NCBI RefSeq assembly: GCF_002865645.1
Contig: NW_020194585.1
Span: 124,001-188,000 of the forward strand
DNA from: Hyaloscypha bicolor E
Taxonomy: Eukaryota; Ascomycota; Leotiomycetes; Helotiales; Hyaloscyphaceae
DNA: 64,000 bases
Direction: 5' to 3'
Part shown: positions 25,201 to 35,469 of the stretch, piece by piece
Layout: each line of letters starts with the position of its first letter
Position numbering within the stretch: the first letter of the stretch is position 1
Notes under the pieces: generated by a model
The model's database searches: none
Told to the model about the DNA's origin: nothing
Seen by the model: the letters and a program-made list of their open reading frames with translations, nothing else
Program-made: the position numbers and the translations under genes

Positions 25201-25777
25201 TATATTAAAAAAATTAAATATACTATTACTAATAAATTATTAAGATACTTATAATAAAAAGATAATACCGAAAATAATAAAGATATTAATAAATAATTAA
25301 TAATAGAGCTTAATATTATTAGAATAGTATTTATTAAATAAAAAGTTTAGTTAAAGAAAGCGGTTTTAATTTAATTATATAATATTATTTTAAGAAATTA
25401 GACTTTCAAGACCTTTATTAGATATTTAAATAATAGTATCTAGTTACTAGAGATTAATAATTAAAGCCTTATTATATCTGAAAGCAAATTAGTAATATTA
25501 AAAAATAATAATATCAGGAAGTTATATAGTAAAGGCTATAGCCTTTTATATATAACTTATAGAAATTATATAAAAAAGCTAGTTTTTCTATAATCCTAGA
25601 AAATAATTCCTTTTTAGTATTTAATTAATTAAACTTTTATATATTATATACTATTTATACTTTACTATTTAAACTTTACTATTTATACTTTTAATTTATT
25701 ATTTTACTATTAAGTTATATTTCATATTCTAGTATATTTTATATAGGTTTTTATCTTATTATAGTTTCTCTCCTATA
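19251..25777 (+). mobile_element. LTR retrotransposon B (Ty3/Gypsy type, no integrase seen), RIP-mutated
   Basis: Direct LTRs lie at about 19251-19479 (229 bp) and 25537-25777 (241 bp, longer through a ~12-bp internal duplication of CTATTTATACTTTA-like units). Reading stops through, the + strand frame contains an RT at about 24,050-24,760 in which the usual YxDD box is replaced by a FINNIRVKEL-type box (former Asp codons read Asn), then the connection and RNase H (about 24,760-25,240, with FWLYKVYFIFKLDINIFIIWLNKA). The long upstream part (19.5-24.0 kb) is gag/protease-like with no clear motif. The 3' LTR follows RNase H by about 300 bp, so the integrase is missing or lies somewhere unusual. 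No target duplication was found. Confidence 0.82.
24050..25240 (+). pseudogene. RT-RNase H remains of element B
   Basis: The block order and spacing fit a Ty3/Gypsy RT: a polymerase core with a FINNI box at about 24,400, an IIIYYYIWIKGFIVITKPIY connection segment at about 24,690, and RNase H with KLDINIFIIWLNKA at about 25,090. Gln and Trp codons have become stops throughout. The FxDDI-type box and the following VKEL define a distinct Gypsy clade that I recall from other fungal genomes; this is recognition, not a search. Confidence 0.7.
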
Positions 25778-27451
25778 GTATATATAATATATTTTTATAA
25801 TAAGAGCTATTTCTATAAATTCAATTATAAAAAGAGCCTTTAGCTAGTAGATAATTAGTAAAAAATACCGGAAAAGAATAAAGAGAAGCTAATTTATAAT
25901 TCTGAATTTATAGGTTCTAAGAAATATATTAGAATATTAAATAATAAAGGCATTTTTATTTCAAATAATTCTAATTTAAATATTTATTAAATTATATATC
26001 TAGACTTAAATAGAGACTTTTAATAGAATATAAAATAGCTACTAATATAAATTACTAGGATATTTAATATATTTAAATAAAAGTATTTAAACTATATAGC
26101 TATTCTATTATATAGTATTAGTTATATAGTATTACTATATATAACTTAGTATATAGCTAGTATTTTTAGTTTAGTAAATAGCCTTTAGCTTAATTTAAGC
26201 TCTTTATTACTATTATAAAATTATTTTATTATAATATATTCTAATATTTAATTAGTTTTCTATATATATTTTATATAATAAAAATATATTAAATATTTTT
26301 AATATAAATAAGTTACTAAAGGAAGTTAAAAAAAGTAATATTAAGGCCTATAAAAGAAATATATACTTTTTACTAAAGTATATAATTCCGGAATTATAAG
26401 ATATTATTTAAGTTTTTTAGTAACTTAATTTAAATAAAAAAAAGAAAGCCCAAAAATATAGAATAGATTTTTATTAAGCAAAATTATAATATATTTAACT
26501 TAAGATTTAAGTATTTAAAGAATATTAAATATATTATATTTCTTAAATATTTTTCTATTATTAAATACATATATTATTTAATTTATATATTATTAAATTA
26601 TTAAGACTTCTTTAAAAAGAAATCCCAAGTTAAAGAGCTTATTATAGATTAGAAATATAAGACTATATTTTTATTAAAGTTCTATTATAAAATTAATCTA
26701 ATTAAGATATACTAGAGATATAATAAAACTTAATATTATTAAATAAAAAAGGGTAACTTTTCGGATATTAAGATTAAGGTAATAGAGATACTTAAAACTT
26801 ATTTAATTGAGACTATATAAAGGTTTTATAATTATATATTTTACTAGATAAATATATATTAAAAAGAATTAAATATTAAATAAGCTATTTAATATATACG
26901 GAAATAAAAATATTATAGAATAATATTTAAAAAGATAATAAATAAATGAGATAATATATAAAAGTAAAAAAAAGAAAGTAGCTAAATAATAAATAAGATT
27001 TATAGATTTAGTTCGGCTAAAAGTTAGCTCAAAACTCATATAATTAGGGCCCTATTATATATATAATATATATAATATTAGAAAAAGCTATATTTAGTAT
27101 TTAGGAAGATTTATTTAAGCTTATAGGACTTAATTATTATTATTATATTAATAATAAGGCTAGTAAAATATCGCGATCTCTTTCTAAAATCCGGAATTAT
27201 ATAACCTTAATAAGTAAATATATTCGTGTTTTATATAAAAGAAAATTAAAAAATTAAAAAGAGTTTATATACTTTAAGCCTCGATTATTAATAAATTATA
27301 AATTATATTAAAAATCTAATTAATAGATATTTTTTGTCTAGTTCTATTCTATAATTATATTAGTTAATATAAATTAATTAAAGTTATAATTAAAAAGTTA
27401 TTATAGATATAAAAAAGTAACTATTTTATTACTTTTAGATTAAACTAATTA
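25778..27451 (+). mobile_element. Right half of the DDE transposon, copy 1 (heavily RIP-mutated)
   Basis: It matches 27,597-29,120 along its length. Its right TIR (27424-27451) aligns base by base with 29093-29120, and every difference is G->A or C->T. A TA follows at 27452-27453. The transposase C-terminal region keeps the pattern of copy 2 but has more stops. Confidence 0.8.
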
Positions 27452-27453
27452 TA

Positions 27454-29120
27454 ATATAATTTAGTATTATTAAGAGGTGTTTTTACTATTAATAAAAGAG
27501 CTTTTATTATATATAATTTAATATAAGAAGAATAAAGCTAATATATAGTATATAATTTAATTTTTACTTTTAATTAGAATATAAATATATATAATATACT
27601 TTTATAATAAGAGCTATTTCTATAGATTTAATTATAAAAAGAGCCTCTAGCTAATAAATAATTAGTAAAAAATGCCGGGAAAGAATAAAGAGAGGCTAAT
27701 TTATAATTCTGAATTTATAGGCTTTAAAGAATATATTAGAATACTAAATAATAAAGGCATTTTTATTCCGGATAATTCCGATTTAAATATCTATTAAATT
27801 ATATATTTAGGCTCAAATAGAGACTCCTAATAAGATATAAAACAGCTATTAGTATGAGTTACTAGAATACTTAATATATTTAAATAGAAGTATTTAAACT
27901 ATATAGCTATTCTAATATTTAATTAGTTTTTTATATATACTTTATATAGTAAAAGTATACTAAATGCCTTTAATATAAATAAGTTACTAGAGGGAATTAA
28001 AAAGGGTAATATTAAGGCCTATAGAAGAGATATATACTTTTTATTAGAATATATAATTCCGGGATTATAAGATACTATTTAAGTTCTTTAGTAATTTAAT
28101 TTAAATAAAGAAAGAAAGCCTAAGAATATAAAATAGATTTTTATTAAATAAGGTTATAATATACCTGGCTTGAGATTTAAGTATTTAAAGAATACTAAGT
28201 ATACTATATCCTTTAAATATCCTCCTGCTATTAAACAAATATACTATTTAACTCGTATATTATTAAATTACTAAGATTTCTTTAAAGAGAAGTTCCAAGT
28301 TAAAGAGCTTATTATAGATCGGGAATATAAGGCTATGTTTTTACTAAAGTTCTACTATAAAATTAACCTAATTGAGATATACTAGAAATATAGCAAAACT
28401 CGATATTATTAAGTAAAGAAGGCTAGCTTCCCAGATGCCAAGATTAAGGTAGTAGAGATACTTGAAACTTATTTAATTGAGACTATATAAAGGTTTTATA
28501 ATTATATATTTTACTAGATAGATATATATTAGAAGGGATTAAGTATTAAACAAGCTGCTTAGTATATACGGAAGCAAAAACGCTATAGAATGATATCTAA
28601 AAAGGTAATGGACGAATAGGATAATATATAAAAGTAAGGGAAAGAAAGTAGCTAAGTAATAAGTAAGGTTTATGAATTTAGTTCGGCTAAAAGTTAGCTT
28701 GAAACCCATATAATTAGGGCCCTACTATATATATAATATATATAGTACCAGAAAAAGCTATATTTAGTATTTAGGAAGGTTTACTTAAGCTTATAGGGCT
28801 TAGTTATTATTATTATATTAATAATAATACTGGTGAGATGCTGCGATCTCCCCCTGAAGTCCGGGATCACGTGACCTTAGCGAGCAAATATATTCGCGTT
28901 TTGTATGGGGGAAAATCAAAAAAGTAAAAAGGGTCCGTGCACTTTAAGCCTCGATTATTAATGAACCACAAATGATATTAAAAATCTAATTAATAGGTAT
29001 TTTTCGCCTGGTTCTATTCTATAATCTCACCATTAGTATTAATTAATTAGGGTTGTGGTTAAAAAGTTATTATGGGCGTAAAAGAGCGACCGTTTTGTCG
29101 CTTTTGGATCGGACCGACTG
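27454..29120 (+). mobile_element. Right half of the DDE transposon, copy 2, with intact right TIR
   Basis: The second direct copy. The transposase remains at about 28,340-28,650 read FYYKINLIEIYWKYSKTRYY with TAG for a Trp, the kind of E-containing motif (former FHxELNxIExxWG) at the end of DDE transposases, followed by GLSIKQAA and RMISKKVMDE. The last 300 bp (from about 28,830) has normal CA/TG content, unlike copy 1. Confidence 0.8.
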
Positions 29121-29329
29121 TAGCTCCCGTCAAGTGCATTGAGGGCCTTCTAGGAGATCTCCCAGCTAGCGAAATCCATCCTTCCTACACATTTTTTCAA
29201 CAGCTTGATCTTACATTGACAAGCGGCCGCCATAGTTTGTCAACTTCTATCGATTTTGTCGCTCGCACAAAAGGAACGAACGTTTGCTCTTTCTGCTCAG
29301 AATCCAAGCACCTATCAGGTTGTTGCACC

Positions 29330-29607
29330 TGTTGAAATTAGGGGCCTGAGGCCCCTAATAGGCTTAGTAAGCCTTGGAACCGAACGCCATGGGGCTGTGC
29401 ACTAGCTTAATACCCTGTCCAGCTGGAATACCCTGTACGGCTGGAATCGGTTCAGCTGGCATAGGGATTTAGTGCATGTGATTTAGGGGGTTCAGGGCTA
29501 TATATACGGGCTACTTACCACTGTAGAACAGCAGTCAATTCAGTATCGTTTACTTGGTTTACATTGCAAGCACGTGACCCTAGCTTTATTACTTAGCTAG
29601 TTCAACA
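29330..29607 (+). repeat. Solo LTR (278 bp) with 5-bp target duplication
   Basis: It starts TGTTGAAATTAGGGGCCT and ends TAGTTCAACA. GCACC is repeated exactly on both sides (29325-29329 and 29608-29612). A relative in the opposite orientation is split across 53218-53279 and 62840-63127. No internal element sequence remains, so it arose by LTR-LTR recombination. Confidence 0.93.
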
Positions 29608-29632
29608 GCACCCAAGAAAAATATCCATCACA

Positions 29633-30118
29633 ATGCCAACCTGTGAGTTGACACTGCTTTCTCCATCATTCTCGTGGATTGACATGATACCAGTTGAAGG
29701 AGCCGAGTTTCAATGCAGCACTACCAGACCAGACATACCCTATACACTTTACGTCAATGACAGCTATCTCCTTCTCGTTCCTCGACAAGTTACCAAGGTT
29801 CACCCAAACTTTCCCACCACTCAAGGTCCTCTTCAGCGGTTCAAATTGGAACTGTCAGATCATGTGGTCGATGAATACAGGACAAAATACAACAAGGAGC
29901 CAAAGTTTTCCTCCAGAAATGTTCACTTCGGATTGGAAGATGATGAAGTCGTTGTCGCTGCTCTACTGGAGAGTAGTAACATGATCCCGCATTGGGAATT
30001 CCGCACTCTGTTGGATGGAGCCAATCCCGGGAACAAGCATCTTACGGACTATTCTTCGGATGCCGAAGCTAGTTTTGGAATGATGCACCACGACCTATCC
30101 ATGGCAGCAAGACGCTAG
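29633..30118 (+). CDS. Hypothetical protein, 161 residues
   Basis: A single frame starting ATG in a good context (atcacaATGCC) and ending TAG. Residues include a beta-rich first half (SFSWIDMIPVEGAEFQC, YTLYVNDSYLLLVPRQVT) and an acidic, Met-rich end. There is no signal peptide, membrane segment or known domain. The solo LTR ends 26 bp upstream. If the LTR is removed, a CT-rich leader ending CCCAAGAAAAATATCC joins directly to the start, so the LTR sits in the promoter or 5' leader. The frame is intact and outside the islands. It could also be a remnant of a longer gene. Confidence 0.55.
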   Translation: MPTCELTLLSPSFSWIDMIPVEGAEFQCSTTRPDIPYTLYVNDSYLLLVPRQVTKVHPNFPTTQGPLQRFKLELSDHVVDEYRTKYNKEPKFSSRNVHFGLEDDEVVVAALLESSNMIPHWEFRTLLDGANPGNKHLTDYSSDAEASFGMMHHDLSMAARR

Positions 30119-30552
30119 GTTCCAAGTTTCCGATGACCTAGATTGAGGTGGATTGTCTGTGCGATCGCGAGAGGCATCACTTCCCCTTCTTTTTGCCACC
30201 CGCAATGTTTCTTTCTTCTCTCTACCTCAGCGTTTTGCTCTGACCTGGGTGCGTGCTACGGGCCTTGCGGCACAAATGAAAAAGGGTGGATTCATATTGA
30301 TGGTTCGCTACACTTCGCGACGAAACCTGTTACGTCGTATGACGTAACTAGCCGAAGCGACTACCTTGTAACTAGTTCTCGCCCAGAAGGGCTCTCGAGC
30401 AATCAACTTCTACGCACATCAACGTTTTACCGTGACAAATGGTAGCAATATCTTCTCCTTTCTCTCTTCAGATGTATTCATAGCTGCGCTACCGTTTTAA
30501 GAGGTTATTTGATGCAGAGTATGTATATCCATGTGCATCTCGATAGGCCCAT

Positions 30553-31055
30553 CTACCCCTCACGAGTAGCGAATTGTCGTGCTTCAGCTCCCAGGGTGGA
30601 TTGGAGTATGTCGCAGGGATGCGCTGAATGTATTTCCGCTTTGGACAAGAATGTTTCCGCCCTGTCGTTTTCCTTTATTTTGTCCATGATCTGCCACATG
30701 CTTTCGTCTTGCTCGAAGACAAAGCACGGATCAATAGAGCGTATTCTGGACACTTTAGATTCGTCCAAATGGAGCAGTATTCTTGGGAATGACAGTTTCT
30801 ATTATTGCGCCTCTGAGGTCCTTAGACAGGACAAGCCTGAAATCGTCGGCCAACATGATTTGTAATTTCCACGGCGAACCTGCAAGGCTGAGTTAGAAAG
30901 GACGAATATTCTAGGTAATGGGAGATTCTAACAGTTATATATGGATCAACTCGGTATTCTTGTCGAACTTATGTTCATCCCATGCAAGTTGGATTGTGGC
31001 TAATCGCATGAATATGTAGCTGGGCTTGGACATTCATTTTCTCGCTACGTTCGTG
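30553..31055 (-). pseudogene. Possible minus-strand multi-exon gene or remnant, unknown
   Basis: Three protein-like pieces lie in order on the minus strand: MSKPSYIFMRLATIQLAWDE at about 31,055-30,960; SPWKLQIMLADDFRLVL at about 30,878-30,765 after a good intron end (CTAACTCAGCCTTGCAG); and SKVSRIRSIDPCFVFEQDES to TAG at 30,553. A single splice pattern joining all three in frame was not found, so it may be frameshifted. The family is not recognised. Confidence 0.3.
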
Positions 31056-31059
31056 ATGG

Positions 31060-32715
31060 TTCGGAGGCCTCAAATACCTAGCCAATCGGGTCTCAAGGAT
31101 TGAAGACCACGCCCCTGTATTCTGCCAGATCAAATCAGAAAATATGTGCAGACTTTCGAAGCATTCGACACCTTTCTATGGTAGGAACAGCTCACCGGCC
31201 TACATGGGGTGGTTTTCAATTCTTGAAACCCCCTCCGTATATCGGAACATTAACAGTGTTTAGGCGAAGCCGGTTTGGAAGTTTACTATATGGTTTGGGT
31301 TTATGCTTGTAGTGCCAAGATCAGACTATTCTAGCAGATTATTGTCTCTCATTCAATAGTAGCAGCGATAGATAAAAGAATGTAATTTCTGTTCCCACTA
31401 AACTGATAGATCATGCAAGACTACACTCAAGCTTTTAAAATGGGCGTAAAGTTTCAGGGGGCGTGCTACCCAGCATTGATTCAACGGGATCTTGCCAATT
31501 TATAATTTTGCTTTGCCAACTGGAGTGTTTTTCATTTCTGCCATGTCTAAAGCAACCAAAAAAGCGTGAAACAGCATTGTAACCAGCGATGGTCAGGCCT
31601 AGAATCATATTACTGTTAATCATTGAAACGCAAGGCCACAACAATAATGCACATTGTAAATTGCACCAAATAAATGGAGAGGCACCGTACTTAATTCGAC
31701 GATTTGTCTCCCCCCCTAAGTTTTTCTTTATAGCATTCGGATAATCTTGTACATATAGCAAAAATGCATTTATCCGGATTGCTATCGAGGTTATCTAAGT
31801 ATGAGCATTATTACTCTATTACTTATTAGTAATACAATGCTGCGAAATCTAAGCTTTAGTGGTGAGCTTAATGCATATGCCATTGCTACTGGCTCTCCGG
31901 AATATGGGTTTTGCTCTAATCTCATACCAAGTATAAAGGAGAAGGTCTCAAGCCTCGGGCTGCCATATATTAATGCCGCTGGATAGATAGCTCTGATAAC
32001 TCCCATTACGATATTCCGCGTCGAGCTGCTTACGGCAATGCGTATTGCCCACCCCGCATCTATCTTCTCTGCTATTGTACTATCAACGATTGTCTGTACT
32101 CGTTTCGCGAGCTTCGTGTAACGGATAACACATCGTGCGGGGTAAAAGACTCGTAAAGGAGCTGAAAGGAATTGATTCAAAGGGGAAATGGTAACTTTCC
32201 CACGGAGAAACATTAATACTAAATATTATAAGAGACTCATAGTAAAGCTTGTGGGGTAGGGAGAGTATCAGATCATTTGAATTGTGGCTTTGGTAGTGAA
32301 AGTCCAGACTTCAGACTCAGTCGCCACGGCTTGTTATAGAATTGGTATACGTGATCGCCGGCAGGAGGGCCGGAGTGTAGAAAAGCTTCGCTTAATCATG
32401 TTTCTTCTGACGAGGATATTGAGGTCTGATATAGGCCAATTGAGAGAGTGCGTGTCGCCCCACCGACTTCCTTGCAGTGCGAGCAAGAAAGTCTGCATGA
32501 GGTTTGCAGTACGCAAAATACGGGACAATTGGAAGCAGAAAGTCCTATTTAATTAACGGACTATCTTCTTCCGGAGAGGTTCTGTTGCCTCGTGACCGTC
32601 ACATGAATTGTAGCTACTACCAAAAGCGACCAGTTGACACGCAACATAGTTGCTGACCATCAACTAATGGCTCATCCTCCAGCAGCAGGAACCACCGTTC
32701 TCTCAGAACTTCCCA
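31060..32715. other. Long intergenic stretch, no supported gene
   Basis: Open frames of 108 and 140 codons exist on the minus strand (31,435-31,761 and 31,791-32,213), but neither has a known domain, codon pattern or splice link, and a competing frame overlaps on the + strand. Nothing repetitive is obvious. Confidence 0.5.
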
Positions 32716-34627
32716 CTAGCTATCACGCTTCACCAACATAACAGGCCCAACGTACTCATGCCTCGCCTTCAACAAATAATATACTAACGCCACAACAACA
32801 ATAATAGCAAACATCAACGAGTTCCAATTCATCGTCGTGGTCGTCACCACCGCCGTCGGCGGAAAGAACGAGAAAATCCAGAAAACACTCAAAAAGCACA
32901 AAGCAACAATGTTAACTACCGCTCCCCAGCGACCAAGAGACCAGCGACGGGTGGGCAGGTTAGGGCCTGTGTAACGTCGGAGAAGAAGGGTGGAGATTGA
33001 GACCATGTAGGAGGTTAGGAGCATTGAGGCGGAGAGAGAGGCGACGGCTTGGATTGCGACTGTGCTGCCGAGGTTGATGAGTGAGAGGATGGCGGTGACT
33101 ATGAAGCTCATGAAGATGGCGTTTAGGGGGATGTCCCAACCGTGGTAGACCTGCTTGATGTTAGCTGATACGCTGGTGAGTGGATAGGGGAGCGTACGTG
33201 TGCCAAGATGGAAGAAAATGGAAGTCCTTTGTCACGAGCGAAGGCCCAGAGTTGGCGACTGCAGGTGGCGATGGTGGAGATGGCTGAGGCGATGAGAGTG
33301 ATGATAATGATTGCAGTCATGACGTTGGAGCCAGCATACGAGTTCGTGGTGTTGAAGAACACTTGGACGAGAGGCGAGTAGGTAGGTGTTTGGAGGATCG
33401 AGTCAAGATCACCCAAAGTGAAGCAGAAAGTGACTAGCATGATGAACCCAAGAGAGCCGTTGACAACAATAGACCACATAATTGATCGGGGAAGAACGAC
33501 GCCCGCGTCTTTTGTTTCTTCGGCTATGGCATCGTGTCAGTTAAATGGAACTCAACAATAGATTGAAGGAAAGTCAACATACACATATGCGCGGCAGAAT
33601 CAGAACCAGTCAATGAAATGACTGCAGTTAGAATACCGACTAGTGCAGATGTTCCTTCACTATTCCACCCTCCACCATTGTTGAAGGTCGTAAAAACGTC
33701 TTTCGCATTGGCTCGTGGAGCTAGGGTCCAAAGAGGGATCAGGATGGCGAAGAAGCCAGCAATGTGAATGAGGAGTAGGATCGCCTCCACAAGCGGTAGC
33801 TTCTTAGCAAGAAACGTATTGAAAAAGATGGAGAACGCAGCAACAGCTATGATAAGGAGTGTCGCGTGGTATGGCTGAGGAACAAACGTAGGATGGTTGA
33901 GGATGATGAGGGCCTCGATTAATTGAGCTGTGAAGAAGCAAACTCCTGCAATGCCGCTTAACTATTGATATATTAGCATTTATATGTGCGTAAACAGTAT
34001 CGAGTTGTATAGGGACATACCCAACCCCACACGCAAAGCTATATAGACAACATTAGCAAAACAAACGTTACTGTTACACAAAGATTGCAACCATACCCAT
34101 CCAGTCATATAGCTCATCAAACGTTGGAATCTTCTCGGCGCAAACTCAGATACCCAATGATATTGACCTCCTGAAGTAGGAGCCCTGTGTCTCGTTAACT
34201 CACGAGCCACTGATATGGGATGCGCTCTTACATCGAAGCCATCTCCGCCAAAGACCCGAAGACAAAGGAGTAGCCCACTACAACTATCACGAAAGTCCAG
34301 ATCAATCCTGCAGAACCTCCATTCTCCAGAGCAAAAGCTGTCGATGCGAGGACGATCTCCCATGTGCTCATCAGCGTACAAGCAAAGCCTAGAATGGAGA
34401 TGAAGCGGAAATTTCGCTGAATCGGTTAGTGGTTGCGCAAGTCAGTTAAATACATCTCTTACGCGCAATTCCTGGAGCTTTCCCATCACACGCATATCCC
34501 GTTGATCGTAGGCTGTACCTATTGAATTCACAGATATGTGAGTACCCGTCATGTCGGGATTGTCGCCTTGCTCAGCGTCTATGTCGTGCATCTCCACGCC
34601 TATTTCTTTCGAATCGGTGCTCGCCAT
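32716..34627 (-). CDS. APC-family amino acid / choline-type permease
   Basis: A plasma-membrane transporter of the amino acid-polyamine-choline family, complete at 531 residues. Exons: 34627-34463, 34416-34232, 34184-34097, 34038-34021, 33961-33583, 33523-33198 and 33150-32716; all six introns are GT-AG, 47-59 bp, and the phases agree. Key segments: NFRFISILGFACTLMSTWE (TM1, about residues 57-75), APTSGGQYHWVSEFAPRR (about residues 119-136), SLTGSDSAAHMSEETKDAG spanning the exon 5/6 join, and RQLWAFARDKGLPFSS. About 12 hydrophobic segments are visible. The SDSAAHM-EE pattern is typical of fungal GABA/choline-like permeases, but the substrate cannot be told. Exon 4 is only 18 nt (LCVWGW). The N terminus is long, acidic and cytoplasmic. 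Confidence 0.95.
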
Positions 34628-35469
34628 GATTGCGGAGGTAGATCTCTCTCTACAATGCGCCTTAACAAAGTATTAAGATGGGGTAGCTTGAGCTACAAGA
34701 TTGTGCCACTTCTTTGCAGTGAGACAGCAATTGGGCAGTGGATAAAGGATGGAAGAAGGAACCCCAACAACCAAAAGACGGGGAAAGCTCCCACCAGCGC
34801 TTTGGCCGGTTCAGCAGGTGGTATTTGGAAGGAATTGGACATGGGCCCACAAAACTTGCAAATAGCCAGTGAGCAAGTGCGGCGTCGGAGGGCCATGCTT
34901 GCTCCTTGCAGACGGCCACGCATGTTGCGCCAAAGAGAGCCTGGATTCTCAGCCTGTGGCGTTGTTTGCCTTCTTCCCCTGGTCCATTGGAACAATTTCC
35001 TGTCACCACCCATCCCACCGGTGAGACATGCCGGACACCCTCGCGCATCGGTAGGATCTTTCCCCGCCTAAGCGTGCACTTGCTTTTCTCCATTCAAAAC
35101 ATGAACCCCAGCTGTGGGCCCTTGGTTTTCAGGGTTGTGCTGAAGCGTTGAAGAACCTTAATTGGCTCTAATTGGGTACCCCTTATCAAGCAACGTGGGG
35201 GAGTAACAGCAACGAATAGATGAAGGTTCTACCCCGGGAGTGACGCTCTTTTCGGCTCCATCGGACATGGCTCGGTCGTGCCATTGGAGGAGTCTTTCGG
35301 CAGGAACGCCCCCCCGACCCGCCCGTGTAGCACCCCCATGGGAACGTATCGGGACTTGGTAAAGGAGAGGCACGTCTTTCAGCTTTGAATTCGCCATATA
35401 TGATAAAGCTAGGCGGGATGTACCCATCTTGGCAGTTTTGTTTTTATTACTCAACTTCATGATTTTAAC
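34628..35469. other. Shared upstream region of two divergent genes
   Basis: It separates the minus-strand permease (start 34627) from the + strand membrane protein (start 35470), so it holds both promoters. Open frames on both strands here look like chance: no domain and poor codon use. Confidence 0.6.

Larger units (their letters stand above)
10494..29120 (+). mobile_element. DDE DNA transposon (TIR, TA target site) expanded to 18.6 kb by nested insertions
   Basis: The left end (10494-10521, CAGTCGGTCCGATCCAAAAG continuing CGACAAAA) and the reverse complement of the right end (29093-29120) are identical over 28 bp. Both are flanked by TA (10492-10493 and 29121-29122). The sequence between is the whole first AT-rich island. 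Transposase remains with a C-terminal catalytic-type motif lie near the right end, in the + orientation. LTR elements A and B and a second right half are nested or duplicated inside. Nothing in it can be expressed: every frame is cut by RIP-type stops. The superfamily is uncertain; the TA duplication suggests the Tc1/mariner group. Confidence 0.85.

Noticed and set aside
10494..29120. AT-rich island as a centromere
   Set aside because: It is fully bounded by TIRs and filled with identifiable elements at only 18.6 kb; nothing positive points to a centromere.
29072..29335. 87-codon + strand frame beginning in the transposon end
   Set aside because: It begins inside the right TIR region and runs into the solo LTR edge; it is leader/promoter sequence rather than a gene.
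31435..32213. Minus-strand frames of 108 and 140 codons
   Set aside because: No family, no start context, no splice link, and a competing frame on the other strand; kept only as a note.
34662..35093. 143-codon minus-strand frame upstream of the permease
   Set aside because: Trp/Cys-rich with no domain; it overlaps other frames in a bidirectional promoter region.
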